NCBI GenBank assembly: GCA_026545225.1
Contig: CM048850.1
Coordinates: 2,046,001 to 2,110,000, forward strand
Reading direction: 5' to 3'
Length of the DNA: 64,000 nt
Source of the DNA: Cornus controversa
Lineage: Eukaryota; Streptophyta; Magnoliopsida; Cornales; Cornaceae
Shown here: piece by piece, positions 22,598 through 34,535 of the stretch
How the letters are laid out: every line of letters starts with the position of its first letter
Numbering within the stretch: the first letter of the stretch is position 1
Program-made: the position numbers and the translations under genes
The notes under the pieces: model-generated
The model's input: the letters and a program-made list of their open reading frames with translations, nothing else
What the model was told of the DNA's origin: nothing
The model's database searches: none

Positions 22598-24216
22598 CAT
22601 ATTGCTAGTCCCTTAGCAATAGAATAAAACAAAACTAAAACAAAGGAAACTAACAAATACTAACTAAACTACCAAACTCCACTTTCGTGGGAGAAACGAT
22701 TGCATTTAGCATATGCAACAAGCCTTTAAACCCCTAGGTTCCCCCTAGTGGACGAGTATAGTCTCGTGAGGGTTTCCAGAAATGTTACCCACAAACATTC
22801 AAAATTCTGTTTCAACATTAATTCAAGAAGAAGATTACAATATATAGTTACAAACTTGCATTCAAGAATAATTTCAAACTTTCAAATTCTATAATTCAAA
22901 CCAATGGTCCCCATGCATAATTCACATCAACATATCTCAAAATAATCAACTCTAGCTCCCTCGTGTAAAGTGAACTAGCAATCATCTCATGTAGCATAAC
23001 TCAGTTCTGAATATATTAAGGCACATACCCTTTCAATTCACTAGCTCCCCTTATTGAAATCATACTTCCCAACATGATTACATGACTTTTCATTTTTTTT
23101 TTCATTGCTTTATTGGTTGTGCAATGTCTTGATCTATTAAGCTTTCTGAAAGATCCATGTAGCAAGCTTTCAGTCAGTGACTCCCAAACCAGACGGCTTT
23201 AGGGCACTAGGCTTTAAGATACCCTGAAGACCTAATTACTCGAATCAGTCAGGCTACAAATCAAGACAACCAATGCTAATCTTTTCTCACCCTTTCACTT
23301 TTGACGCGAACACTCCGTGCTTCCTGAGGCATAGAGGCCCGGTTACTCATGAAAAGGATCAAATTGATTTGCTTATTCATCACTTTTTTTTTCTTTTTCT
23401 TTTTTTCATTGAAGTCAAGTAAAACACATTATCGGTACTCATTCTCAAGAGATACTAATTAATATCAAGCATATGTAACTCAATAACTCAAAACCAAAGA
23501 TTATACCCCATAAGACTATGCTAGTGTATTTGTGCATGTAAGGAAACTAGAATTAATCATCCCAAAACATGTTATTGCAAACCATGATTAAAACCACATA
23601 CTTTAAATCACAGGTTTCAAAAATTCAAAACATACTCAAAAATTGCAAGTTATGCACCTACATAAGGTATTAATCCTTTGAATCATGTCAAAACATACTA
23701 TCTAAAAATAAAACAAAATAAAATAAAATAAACAAACTAAGAAAATAAAATAAAATAAAATCCTAATACAAGAAGAATTTCACACAAATTTCCCCCCATA
23801 TTGCAATAAAGCACAAAAATAGGCATCGCCTCACCCCCAAACTTAAACTGTACATTGTCCTCAATGTACTACCAATCGAAGCATAGAGAAGAGTAAGAAC
23901 GATATTACCGGGATCATGGAGTAGTGGAAAGAAAATAGAGTACATCACGAGCACGAAGGCAATGCAAGCACACCCCCAAACTTGGATGTTTCAATCTGTC
24001 AAAACAAACCACTATACCCCAAAGATCAAGTGAAAATAGGATGGGTGAAAATAAATATGAAAGAGAAAAATCCTAAAAAAAAAATAAAATATTTTTTTAT
24101 TTCATTTTTCAATTTTTTTTTTTTTTTTCATAATAAAAATCTAACTACAAAAAGAGAAATAAAAAGAAAATAAAAACTAAAAATAAAATAATATACAAAA
24201 GATAGTTACCTTCCTG
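22598..24216 (-). other. AT-B 3' non-coding region after ORF2
   Basis: Counterpart of 5035-6680 in AT-A. It is A/T-rich with poly-A/T runs near 23090, 23385 and 24085-24130 and has two additional PPT-like motifs at 23832-23845 and 23971-23983. I see no coding potential. Confidence 0.75.
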
Positions 24217-25440
24217 TCAAGGATGTGGTGGTGACTGAGCATCCGGATCTAAGTTTGCTTGGCGCATCAGTGCACGCATCATCCTCCTCATCTCTAGTTG
24301 CTCTTGGCGAGTGTCACGAAAGTGATCCGCCATCTCTGCTCTCATTGCACCAAACTGTGTGGAGACCTCTGTCTGTAAGGTGCCAAACTGGGCTGTCAAC
24401 CCAGCAATCTGCCCTTCTAAGTATTGATAATCATGGCCACCAGCCTGTGCATGCACTTCCTCTTCCTCTGCCTCCATCTCCTCTGGATCATCCACCGGTG
24501 GTGGTACATCTACATGCTCTCCTCCTTGGGCCAACCGAGATACCTCACCAGGCGCCGCTATGACTCTCTGGTGCATATGAGATCGACTCAAGTTCCAGTC
24601 ATGCGTGCCATAATGAAGGTCATGTGGAAAGGCAAGCTCGTCCTCGTGGACTGCATACCCCTGTGATACAAGCAACTGGTGAATAATAGTAGGGAATGGA
24701 AACTCCCAGTCACTTGCACTGTCTGGTACCTTGGCCACAACCTTGGAATAGAATTTCTCCATCTGGCCCCAGACAATCTGTGGGAATGACAGCCAATGCC
24801 CAAAATGTATGGCATATAAGGCTCTGAGGAACTCTTGACGTCTTTCGGTTTTATGTCCAATTGGACATACATTCTTGAGTAGCACAGCGTCAAGGAACCA
24901 TAAATGATTTGGCATTGAAGACTTTGAAGCTGCATTCCTTTTCGGCCCAGAAAATTGGTTGGCACACAATCGTGCAACCACATTGCCCACCGATAACTCG
25001 TCGGGTAAAGGAGTGTAGATATGAGATAAATCAGTTGGGCCTTCATGAGGACAACCCATGGCAATGGCAATGGATGACATGTCAACTCGAACTATTGTTC
25101 CATCTACGGAAGAAGTAAGCACATCCCGCTCATCAGGTTTCGGCATCAAGTTTTGATAAAATACCTTGACAAGCCTCGGGTAAATGGTAGATGAGAGTGG
25201 AACAAAAATGGATGCCGACCGACGACGACGGATGTCGGAAATCCCCCATCGTGTCTCGGGAAACATACCATAAAGTTCGGCTATGTCAAACGTTGTTTCA
25301 TAGTTCAACGCCCTTGGATGCCATCTCTCTTGAATACCGTCTTGGCGAGATCGTGAAGAACCTGTGGTCGGATCATTCCTCGCTCGGCGAGGATTACGTG
25401 AACTTGAAGCATCTTGGTGACTTGCTCTCTTTGGTGCCAT
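24217..25440 (-). CDS. AT-B ORF2, intact 407-residue post-integrase protein
   Basis: An uninterrupted ORF runs from ATG at 25438-25440 to TGA at 24217-24219. The N-terminus (about 1-45) is Ser/Arg-rich and basic, starting MAPKRASHQDASSSRN. The middle (about 45-290) looks globular, with a conserved Trp/Pro/Leu pattern that recalls the plant retrotransposon-encoded putative transposon protein and ATHILA ORF families; I am not certain which. An acidic run (about 316-335, EEMEAEEEE) is followed by a likely coiled coil (about 340-393) rich in Gln, Met and Arg. No signal peptide or membrane span is visible, so a classical envelope is unlikely. It lies after integrase, separated by about 890 bp, and would need its own transcript, splicing or re-initiation. 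The frame stays open here while the AT-A copy has one stop. Confidence 0.82.
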   Translation of the reverse strand: MAPKRASHQDASSSRNPRRARNDPTTGSSRSRQDGIQERWHPRALNYETTFDIAELYGMFPETRWGISDIRRRRSASIFVPLSSTIYPRLVKVFYQNLMPKPDERDVLTSSVDGTIVRVDMSSIAIAMGCPHEGPTDLSHIYTPLPDELSVGNVVARLCANQFSGPKRNAASKSSMPNHLWFLDAVLLKNVCPIGHKTERRQEFLRALYAIHFGHWLSFPQIVWGQMEKFYSKVVAKVPDSASDWEFPFPTIIHQLLVSQGYAVHEDELAFPHDLHYGTHDWNLSRSHMHQRVIAAPGEVSRLAQGGEHVDVPPPVDDPEEMEAEEEEVHAQAGGHDYQYLEGQIAGLTAQFGTLQTEVSTQFGAMRAEMADHFRDTRQEQLEMRRMMRALMRQANLDPDAQSPPHP

Positions 25441-26329
25441 AGAAGTAGAAAAAGTGTAATTGAGGAATTAAATCGAACACTTGGTGTGCACAATTCTTTT
25501 GTAACCTTCAACCTCCTTTTTCCGGCAATTTTTCCACCCAAATCGAACAAGTAATTGCACCAAGTTGATCCCCCAAACTTGGTCTTCAAAAGCCCTCAAA
25601 AAGATTTGAACAATTTCTTCAAGGAAAAACTTCACTTACTTCGATGTTGAACTTGAAAAAGTGTGAGCTTCCTTTGAGAACTAGTGATTTTTGATCCACT
25701 TTGATGTTGAAGTTGATGTTGATCAATGTTGAATCCTTGTATAATAATCACTAATTGAAGAAATTATTTTTCCGGATGATATAGGACTTGAATTGGAGTT
25801 CAAAGAGGCTTAGGATGCAAGTAGTAGCAACATAGGAGGATAAGGAAGCTTTAAATACCAAAACAATTCGGGCAGCCCACATTTTTGCCTTGGGCGATCG
25901 ATCCCCCCAAGGATGGGCGATCGATCGCCCACCTGGTGGGGCTGATCTTCAAGAAATTTCATGGGGCGATCGATCCCCCTTCTCTGGGGCGATCGATCCC
26001 CCTTCTGAAGGCCTGTTTGACCCTCCATCGCCCAAGGTCGACCGAGACTTGATATTTTTGAGTCTCCATCGCCCAAGGTCGACCGAGAGCACGATTTTTC
26101 ACCCGTCTTGAGTCCAAATACCTCGGTACACCTCTTGGCATCCTCCGGAAGCAACTTATACATCAAAAACTCAAAGAAAAACATTAAAACGCAACTAGAA
26201 TTGAAGAAAAACTTAAGAAAACTAAAATCACAAATTAAAATTAAAGAAAACTAAAGGAAATAAAGTATAGAAATACATACAAAACCTACTATTTAACGTC
26301 CGTAGGAGACGATTGACTCTCCGAAGGGA
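25441..26329 (-). other. AT-B spacer between integrase and ORF2
   Basis: Non-coding, matching 7907-8754 of AT-A. It has a PPT-like motif at 25569-25580, the palindrome cluster at 25892-26002, and two copies of TCCATCGCCCAAGGTCGACC (near 26023 and 26064) where AT-A has one. Confidence 0.65.
25892..26002. repeat. GATCGATC palindrome cluster, AT-B
   Basis: Four copies start at 25892, 25915, 25963 and 25986 in the same order and spacing as AT-A: two close pairs about 48 bp apart. Sequences between the pairs have diverged more than the palindromes. Confidence 0.85.
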
Positions 26330-29300
26330 TTAAGTCGGATAGACGGGATCCGTCAAGTCGACGGACTCCACGTCTCTTCTTGGCACACATCCTTCCACAC
26401 AATGTTTCAACCTTTGGCCATTAACTTTCATCAAAGTATTATCTCTAAAGCTTCGAATTTCCACGGCACCATGAGGAAAAACCGAAATCACTTGGAATGG
26501 TCCATCCCACCTTGAACGCAATTTTCCGGGGAACAACCGAAGCTTGGAATTGAAGAGCCACACTTTATCACCTGGAGAGAAGGACTTTCGTGAGATGTGT
26601 CGATCATGAAATGCTTTCGTTCTCTCCTTGTAAATTCGTGAACTTTCATAAGCATCACGTCTAAACTCTTCTAATTCATTCAATTGCAACTTCCTCTCTT
26701 CCCCAGCTCTTTTTGCATTGAAATTGAATTTTCGAATTGCCCAAAGTGCCTTGTGCTCAATCTCTACTGGAAGATGACATGCTTTCCCATACACTAACCG
26801 ATATGGTGACATACCGATAGGGGTCTTGTAAGCAGTCCGATACGCCCATAGTGCTTCGCTCAGTCGCAATGACCAATCTCTTCTATCTGGTCTCACTGTC
26901 TTCTCGAGAACATGCTTAATTTCTCGATTGGACAGCTCTACTTGCCCACTTGTTTGAGGATGATAAGGCGTTGCCACCTTATGTGTCACTGAATATTTAG
27001 CAAGCAAACCTCTCAAGAATTTATTGCAAAAGTGAGTACCACCATCACTGATCAAGGCTCGAGGAATTCCAAATCGACTAAGAATATTCTCATGCATGAA
27101 TTTGATTACCACCTTGTGATCATTGGTTCGAGTTGCAATGGCCTCCACCCACTTGGAGACATAATCCACTCCAACCAGAATATATTCGTAGCCAAAAGAA
27201 GGTGGAAAGGGTCCCATAAAATCAATTCCCCAAACGTCAAAAATCTCCACCACCAGAATGGGGCTCATTGGCATCATATCACGCCTCGACATTGAACCCA
27301 ATCTTTGACAACGATCACAAGTCTTACAGAAAACATATGCATCGTGAAACAGAGAAGGCCAAAAGAATCCACATTGAAGTACCTTTGCCGCTGTCTTCCT
27401 TGCACTGAAGTGGCCTCCACATGCCAATGAATGGCAGAACTTGAGAATATCTTGAAACTCATGGTCTGGGACACATCGCCGAATAATCTGATCTGGACAA
27501 TATTTAAATAACTCTGGATCCTCCCAAAAGTAATGATGAACTTTAGAGAAGAATCGATCACGTTCTCGCTTGGTCCAGTCTCTTGGCACTTTTCCCGTGG
27601 CTAAATAGTTCACAATATCTGCATACCATGGTGTGGAGTTGTCGGACACTCCAAATAATTGCTCCCTCTGAAGTGTTTTGGAAAGTGTAGTGCATACAGA
27701 AGTTACCACCATGGTAGAAATTTGATCTTCAAACACCTTCTTCTCCTTCTGTTTTTCTTGCACCCTTACTTCATCTACAGATTCAATCACCTCTTCAGAG
27801 TCCATGAAGAAAACATCAGTCTGATCTGGAGGATTCTCAACAGCATTGAAAATATTAAGTTTAACCTTCATGTTGCCAAAGGAAATATCCATGATCCCTG
27901 ACCTACAATTTATGCAAGCATCAGCAGTAGCTAAGAAAGGTCGACCAAGGATCACAGGAATGTGCCTCTTCGGATTGTGAACCGGCTCAGTGTCAAGTAT
28001 AATGAAATCAACAGGAAAGTAGAACTTGTCCACTTTAATGAGCACATCTTCTATGATTCCTCGGGGTTGCTTTGTTGATCTGTCTGCAAATTGTAAGACC
28101 ACCGAGGTAGGCTTCAATTCTCCCAAGCCCAATTGTAAGTAAACTGAATAAGGTAGCAAATTCACACTTGCACCCAAATCAAGAAGAGCTTTATCCACAT
28201 GGTGCTCCCCAATAATGCATGAGATAGTTGGAGCACCAGGATCTTTGTACTTGGGAGGAGTACACTGCTGAATTATTGAACTTACTTGTTGTGGCAGCAT
28301 TACTTTCTTTGGCACATGGCTTTTAGAACGCCTTTTCTGAGTGCACAAGTCCTTCAAAAATTTTGCATAAGGAGGAATTTGCTTGATGGCATCAAGGAGT
28401 GGCAAATTAATCTTCACTTGGCGAAACACCTCCATCATGTCATGCAGCTTGTCCCCTTGCTTCCCCAATTTAGATGCTTCAAGAAAACGTTGTGGGAAAG
28501 GAGCCTTGGGCTCATAAGGAATTTCAGCACTTGGACTTGTGATCACTTTTTCTTCTTCTTTCTTTTCACCCACCTTATTGTCAATTATTTTCCCACTTCT
28601 CAAAGTGGTAATGGCTTGAACTTGCTCATGGTGTGGGTTGCTTGTGGAAGCTTGCATCCCTCTTGGATTAGCAATTGGTTGACTAGGGAGCTTCCCTTCT
28701 TCTCTTCTACTTAATGAAGTAGCAAGCTGTCCAAACTGAGATTCCAGTTTGGCAATGGATTGAGAATGCGAGTGCACTAGCTGAACTGTAGATTGTACTG
28801 TTGCTGCAGTAGCTTGCACTGTCTCTATAAGAGAATCAAGCTTATCAAATTTAGACAAGGTAAGAGTCAGCTTGTCTTCAATAGCAGAAATTCTTTGGGC
28901 CATAGGACTTTGTGTTTGATATTGCTGTTGAGGCACAAAAGTCCTAGGTTGATATGATGGTTGCATTGCTGCCCCTTGGTTACTGTAAGAAAAACCAGGA
29001 TGATTCCTCCATGTGGGATTGTAAGTATTACCTCGTGGAGGATTCATTGGTCCAGTGAAAGTGGCTTGAACTTGCTCATGTTGAATATCAGAAAATTGCC
29101 CCATTGAAGGACAATTGCTCACATTATGCATAGGACTAGAGCAAAATTCACAAGGGCCTATCAATGAAGAATTTGAAGCAGAAGGAGTTTGATTGGCAGC
29201 CATAATTGCTGCTACCTTCTGTGCAATTAAATCAATATCAGTTGGCATAGCTTCTGAAGCACCAACCTCAAAAATTCCATCAACCTTCCTGGTAGTGGCA

Positions 29301-30124
29301 GGTCTGCTAGAACGAGTAGAGGACACATGTTGTAGAGAGTTGTCACTAAGATTTTCAAATAAGGTCCATGCCTCTTCTTCACTCTTCAACATAAAAGTAC
29401 CTCCACATGACGCATCAACCATCTGTCTGTTGGCTTCTGTGAGCCCTTCATGAAAACTCTACACTAGTTGCCACTTAGGAACTTGATGATGGGGACACTT
29501 CCTAAGAAGGTCCTTGAATCTTTCCCATGTCTCATAAAATTGTTCCCCCTCATGTTGGGAGAAACCAGTGATAGCACGTCTGAACTGATTGGTCTTCCCT
29601 ATCGGAAAATACTTCTTGAGAAACTCATGTTGCATCTAAGTCCAAGTCGTGATAGAACCAGCCGGTAGAGAGTTGAACCAATACTTTGCTTTGTCTTTCA
29701 GAGAGAATGGAAAAAGTCTCATTCTGAAAGCATCTTCAGAGAAGTTGTGAATTTTTGTAGTTGAGCACACTTCAATGAAGTCATCCAGATGCTTGTAAGG
29801 GTCTTCTTGAGTCAGCCCAAAATAAGATGGTAGCATCTGAATAATGCTGGACTTGATCTCATAATTCTGTGCTGTGACATTGGGCAGTTGAAAACCTGCT
29901 GGAGAGGTATATGTCTCAGGAACATAGTAGTCCCTAAGCAATCTAGCTCTTTCTCCATCAGCATTAGGAACAAGGTTATTATTCCTCTCTTCTGCCATGT
30001 TTTCAATTATTTCTTCCTCTTGCACAATGGTATCAACAGGGATGTTCCTCTGTTGTCTAAGAGTACGTTCAGGCTCAGGATCAAGAGGTATCAAAGGATC
30101 AGCCACAGAACGACGACCTTGCAT
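26330..30124 (-). pseudogene. AT-B gag-protease-integrase, two nonsense codons, no RT/RNase H
   Basis: The frame opens at ATG 30122-30124 and ends at TAA 26330-26332, 1,264 codons before the stop, with no frameshift. TAG codons at 29636-29638 and 29459-29461 both replace CAG found in AT-A. The domains are those of AT-A: Gag, CCHC knuckle, DLGAS protease and integrase with D-x58-D-x35-E. RT and RNase H are missing at the same point. The part after the second stop is open for more than 1,000 residues. As it stands the copy would make only a 162-residue Gag fragment, so it probably depends on proteins supplied in trans. Confidence 0.88.
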
Positions 30125-30245
30125 ATATTACTAAAAGCACCTGAAAAGAAAACAAAAACAAAATTAAAAATAAAATATAAAAATTTCCTAAACTAAAAAT
30201 CCAATTAAAACTAATTCTGTAAAATCCAATCAATCAAATAGATAA

Positions 30246-30263
30246 TCCCCGGCAACGGCGCCA
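30246..30263 (-). other. AT-B primer-binding site, tRNA-Asp
   Basis: The plus strand reads TCCCCGGCAACGGCGCCA, an 18-nt match to the 3' end including CCA of plant tRNA-Asp(GTC) as I know it. It lies 5 bp from the LTR end. Confidence 0.92.
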
Positions 30264-30268
30264 AAAAT

Positions 30269-31775
30269 TGATTCGTGTGTGAGTGTGACTCAAAAAGTAT
30301 ATCAATTAAAATTTTCCACACTTCGCAATAGAACGAATTCCTTGCAGAATAGGGCTATCGAAATGAATGGGTATCGTACCTCAGGGATTATGTTCTGATG
30401 AGTTGGAACACAGAACTAATTCTAATTAAATTTATAAGAAAAGAATTCTGATTTTTAACTAATTAAAAAGATAAAATAAAATAAATCAAAGGTAAACAGA
30501 TAATGAAGATAGTAAGAGAGAAACCTAGGGTGTTTGACTTCACCACTAACTCCACAATCAATGGTCAATTGAATCAACTATAGGGGAATTACATCATGCA
30601 TAAGTGGTGTTGGTGGCTACAAGCTCACCTTCATCCGTCAAGAAGATAACATATGATTAAGGCTAAGCCATGGACTATCTTCGATTGGCATGGGCCATCT
30701 GCCTAACTACTCTAATCTAGGGTGCAGTATGGTTCATCTTCTCTAGGCATAATCCATCAAAGCTCATAACAATATATTCAGTGATTACCATTGTGTAATA
30801 ATCTCTCTCATGATCACAGAAAACAAAAGAGATTGAGTTCAATAACAACAACTAAATATCTAAGACAAGATAAGAAATCATTGAGATTGAATTTACAAGA
30901 CTTTTATTGCTCAATTCATTAATAAGAATCCTCACAATTACACAATCTATGCATGTATATAAAGGTCCCCAATAATTAAAACAATCAAACCATTGATGCT
31001 TTGTTAGGGCTACATCAAAACCCTAGTGGATGAACTAGCCGCTCATGGTAGAAGAAGAAGCTTCAACTGTTGAGGAAGAAGACATCATCTTTCTGAATTA
31101 CGCGTATGACTTCGTTCTCCAATGGCTCTGCAATATGTTTCTGTTCTCTTCAGCCCTCTCAGACTCTCCAATCTCTGTGTAAGCTCTCCCAATTCAGCCT
31201 CCAAGTCTTCCTTTTATTCCCCAAGAGAATTCACCAAAGTCCTAATCCAATTAGGAATTAATTAGGGTTTCCCGCAGCACTAATCAGGTGGGTTTTTTCT
31301 GCTGACTTCGGCCCAACTTTTGACCCACTAGAAGTCCGATTCACGGAATTTTTGTGAAATAAAAAAGTGTGCAGAATCAAATTTCGTTCAACCCTACGCG
31401 AGAATTATGTCGATTTGAGGCTCGGAAATAAGACTTCTGGTCCGTTTTCCAAAACGGGATTAAGACTGCATTATGCGCAGATTTGGGCTTCAGGCCCGAA
31501 ACCTTCTTAAGCAGCTGTAATTCTCTTGGACCTCTTCCTTGGGCTGATTTGAGTTAAAATAAATGGTTGAGTGAATCTCCTTGATGTAGGCTTCATCTCA
31601 CCATCTTGGATGTCTTCTTTAAAAGCCCAAAATCACAGTTTTAACTGAAATAATTATTAAGGCCCTGAAAATACAGAAAACAGTAAAACAAAGTAAAATA
31701 ACAAAATAATCTATCACTAAGAGAATAAAATACATAAGTTAAGAGGCTAGAATGCGTAACATTCAACGCCTATCA
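30269..31775 (-). repeat. AT-B 5' LTR (right)
   Basis: The LTR is 1,507 bp, next to the PBS, with TG...CA termini on minus. It is followed by the TSD ataat. Confidence 0.93.
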
Positions 31776-31780
31776 ATAAT
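31776..31780. repeat. Target-site duplication of AT-B, right copy (ataat)
   Basis: Exact repeat of 21072-21076 directly after the LTR end CTATCA. Confidence 0.93.
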
Positions 31781-33352
31781 CCTGCCCAGTATCATAGACT
31801 ACAACCCACTAGAATCCCTTGCCAAGTCCAGGATCTTACGTCACACTAACTTCATAGTCTCATTACTCAAGAGGAGAACTATTTCCCATTTTCATCCTTC
31901 ACACCAAGGAACCAGTTGATAGTTAGAGAGAATTCCTTTCATATTAGCACTTCACTTTAGATAACCCTTACCAATGAGAGTTCGAGGTCACCTATAGTAG
32001 CCAAACAGCTGCCATACAGTGGCATCATCCCACTGCGTCTACACGTCCACTGCGTCCACCTCTTCCCTTTCAGGACAAAAAAAACTATCCCTTCAGATAC
32101 CATATGTCAGGATTCTCGTCCAGTATTAACTCATCCTTCTCATAACATCATATCCACACTATGATCCAACTACATCAATCATGCGCATATCATAGCACAC
32201 CACTGAGGTCAAGGCACATAAGGAGTGCAATTGTCAAAACAAATCATCCAGTCATGTCCATCTTTGTGGACTATGATCCATTGGCATTTAGTGCCAAGAT
32301 TAGGGTTTTACATGCCCTTAACTTCACAATCTCATCCCATCCTTTCACTCCAAAAAATCAGCTAACAGTTAGAAAGAATTCCTTTCATATAGAGTTTCAC
32401 CTCAAACAACCCCTTCCAATGAGAGTTCGGGGTCACCTACAATCACCTACAGTCACATACACCCAACCCGGCGTATATCCTAGACTGCGTCCATTGAGTC
32501 CACCCTTCCCTCTCACAGAAAGAAATCATCCTTGCTTCAGACACTACATGTCCGGGTTCTAACCGACTATCAACTAATCCTTTACTTAACCATCATATTC
32601 AACCTATGATACAACATCTCAATTTCTTTTACATAGTGCCAACGTCCTATTTTCAGACGTAACAATCAACATATGTTTCACCGACTCAAAGAATTTGGTC
32701 ATTTCTGAGTCTTCATCTGACTATCTCAATAGTCACTCCTTAGACATACTCTGCCTAGAGTCCCGGTATCATAATACCACCCAATGTCTTAGTCATTTGA
32801 CTAAATTCTATCCTCAATAGTTGTCCAATCAATGCAACAAAAATCTTAAACCACCAAACTATTTGTTTGGAATCTCTAAGGTAATTCATACCCCATTTCC
32901 ATCAACTCTAGACTTGTGTTTTTGAAGTCTATATTCACATGTCTACCTCGACATCACAATCCACTACACTCCAAACCTCTACCTAGGTTCACCAATCCTC
33001 AAAATCTAGGATTTCTAAACAGTGACTACATGTCACTACTGACTATGTGACTCATAATGCAACGCAATGTTAATGCACATTCACATGAGTCATATATTTC
33101 ACATAACACACAACATATAGCATGTTAAATCAAATAAGCACATAAAATGTATGATATGGCATGTAATGCATCTAAACAATCCAATATCCCAGCCCTCGGG
33201 CTAATACCAAGAAAGTACCCCTGACCACGCATGGTTACGGTACATCCTCTGCCTGAACAAATGTGATTTCACGGCCCTGTTTCCTTTAGTACTCTAGTAC
33301 ACACTAAAATGCTTCAATCCACATCCTCAAATGAGTTCACAATCATTTCTCA

Positions 33353-33652
33353 CCATTCATTCTAGGTATCCATACCTATAGCTATGACAATTTATACGTC
33401 ATCTCATAACTCTAATCTATCACATAATTGGACCATCACTCCTCGTTCTTAGGTTTTCAAACCTAGTACCTCAATCACATTCCATGACACAATAAGTCAT
33501 TTCAAGTCCATACATTGTTTAACCATTTCCTTTCATCCCTGGGTATTCAAACCTAGTGCTCTACCTTCTTGTATCAGGTATTTCACAATTTCACACGTAG
33601 TATGACCACTACCCATCGTCCCTAGGTTTTCTAACCTAGGGCTTTGATACCA
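33353..33652 (-). repeat. PBS-hairpin array of L2-F
   Basis: Four units on minus, at about 33612-33652, 33534-33577, 33441-33475 and 33353-33387. The first holds the PBS TGGTATCAAAGC, then the hairpin CCTAGGTTAGAAAACCTAGG, then GACGATGGG. Later units keep the hairpin with arm and loop changes, and only partly the PBS-like part. Confidence 0.82.
33641..33652 (-). other. L2-F primer-binding site, tRNA-Met type
   Basis: TGGTATCAAAGC on minus, 3 nt from the LTR end. It differs by one base from the initiator tRNA-Met PBS TGGTATCAGAGC seen in L1. Confidence 0.8.
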
Positions 33653-33655
33653 TTC

Positions 33656-34535
33656 TGTCACGCCCTAAAATTTGGACCACCAGGACTTCCCCGGACTGAC
33701 CCGAATCCCAGGTCGCGAACCCGTTCACTCAACCTCATAAATGACCTTAACCACCCTCATATGATAGTATCAAGCTATGATACCATCTTGCCACGCCCCA
33801 TTTCCCAACTCCCAAAAAATCAGAGGTGAACCAATTCATTAAACCCCAATGAACCTCTCATATTTCTCAATTACTGCTGAAGCTAATCATACGCATGTAA
33901 TTATTTATGTGTATTCTCTTCATTATCCATCTCGATGGGCCACACATCGGTCTATGTATCCATGACATTCCATTTCCACTCTTAGATCATGAAAAATCAT
34001 AAAATTCCATATTTTTAAGGTTTACAGAACTTTGAGGCACCTCAAACTTCAGTCTGAGTCGCCTGGAACTTCCAGAAAGTTTGTGTTTTCAAAAATAGCT
34101 CTTTGAGGCACCTCAAACTACACTTAGAGTCGCCTCAAAGATTTCTAGGTGCCTCAAACTGCACCTGACCAAGATTTTTGATAGCATTCCTCAACCTGAC
34201 TTCAAATACTAATATCTCACGATCCGTAAGTCAGTTTGACTTGAAATTTGATATGGAATGTCCTTAATATGTGTAGTTTCTAACCTAATTTGAATCATCT
34301 AAAAATACCAACCACAACCCAAGTTATACTCAAATTAGTAGGTGTGGGTCAGATTACCCCCTCTTGCACTAAAACATGCATATCTTTCTCAATTTAAATC
34401 CAAACAAGGTCCATGACCTAAATTGAAGCTAACACAATTCTATTTCTATATACATGTATTCCATTCCCTCCTTGAACTCAAAATGGACACTTTTAGGCAT
34501 GTGTCCCCCCAATGACTACTCTATTGCCTCAATTG
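33656..34535 (-). mobile_element. L2-F right (5') LTR, 3'-terminal 880 bp
   Basis: On the plus strand the segment starts TGTCACGCCC, the inner end of the LTR, and runs to the AT-C insertion at 34536. Its last 35 bp match 3462-3496. The final five bases, aattg, are the presumed left TSD of AT-C. It holds palindromic TTTGAGG-CACCTCAAA repeats at 34030-34161. The rest of this LTR lies beyond the right edge of the window. Confidence 0.8.
34030..34161. repeat. Palindromic CTTTGAGGCACCTCAAACT repeats
   Basis: Two copies at about 34030-34048 and 34101-34119, a partial copy ending near 34161 and a related GAGTCGCCTCAAAG at about 34127. Each full copy can fold on itself, TTTGAGG against CCTCAAA. Confidence 0.8.

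Larger units (their letters stand above)
21077..31775 (-). mobile_element. AT-B: full-length RT-less Athila-like LTR retrotransposon
   Basis: The element is 10,699 bp with LTRs of 1,507 bp each, a perfect 18-nt tRNA-Asp PBS, a PPT and TSD ataat. The gene order equals AT-A and the PR-to-INT junction is the same, without RT or RNase H. ORF2 is intact here, whereas gag-pro-int has two nonsense codons. The two LTRs differ at roughly 8-10 positions by eye. It lies inside the L2-F internal region. Confidence 0.93.
31776..33655 (-). mobile_element. L2-F internal region, 5' part
   Basis: About 1.9 kb of non-coding sequence. Together with 20464-21076 it makes an internal region of about 2,488 bp. It carries the PBS and a four-unit hairpin array at its right end (33353-33652) and stretches homologous to the L1 internal region. 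The longest ORF (32161-32562, plus strand) is antisense and has no recognisable domain. No gag or pol remnant is seen, so the element was non-autonomous, of the LARD type. Confidence 0.8.

Noticed and set aside
24217..25440. ORF2 as a viral-type envelope glycoprotein
   Set aside because: No signal peptide, membrane segment, or cysteine pattern is visible; position alone is not enough.
30246..30263. tRNA-like sequences at the PBS positions
   Set aside because: Only the 3' terminal 12-18 nt of tRNA-Asp or tRNA-Met are matched, next to LTR ends; these are primer-binding sites, not tRNA genes.
32161..32562. A 133-codon ORF in the L2-F internal region
   Set aside because: It is on the strand opposite to the element, is not kept in the homologous L1 regions, and has no domain.
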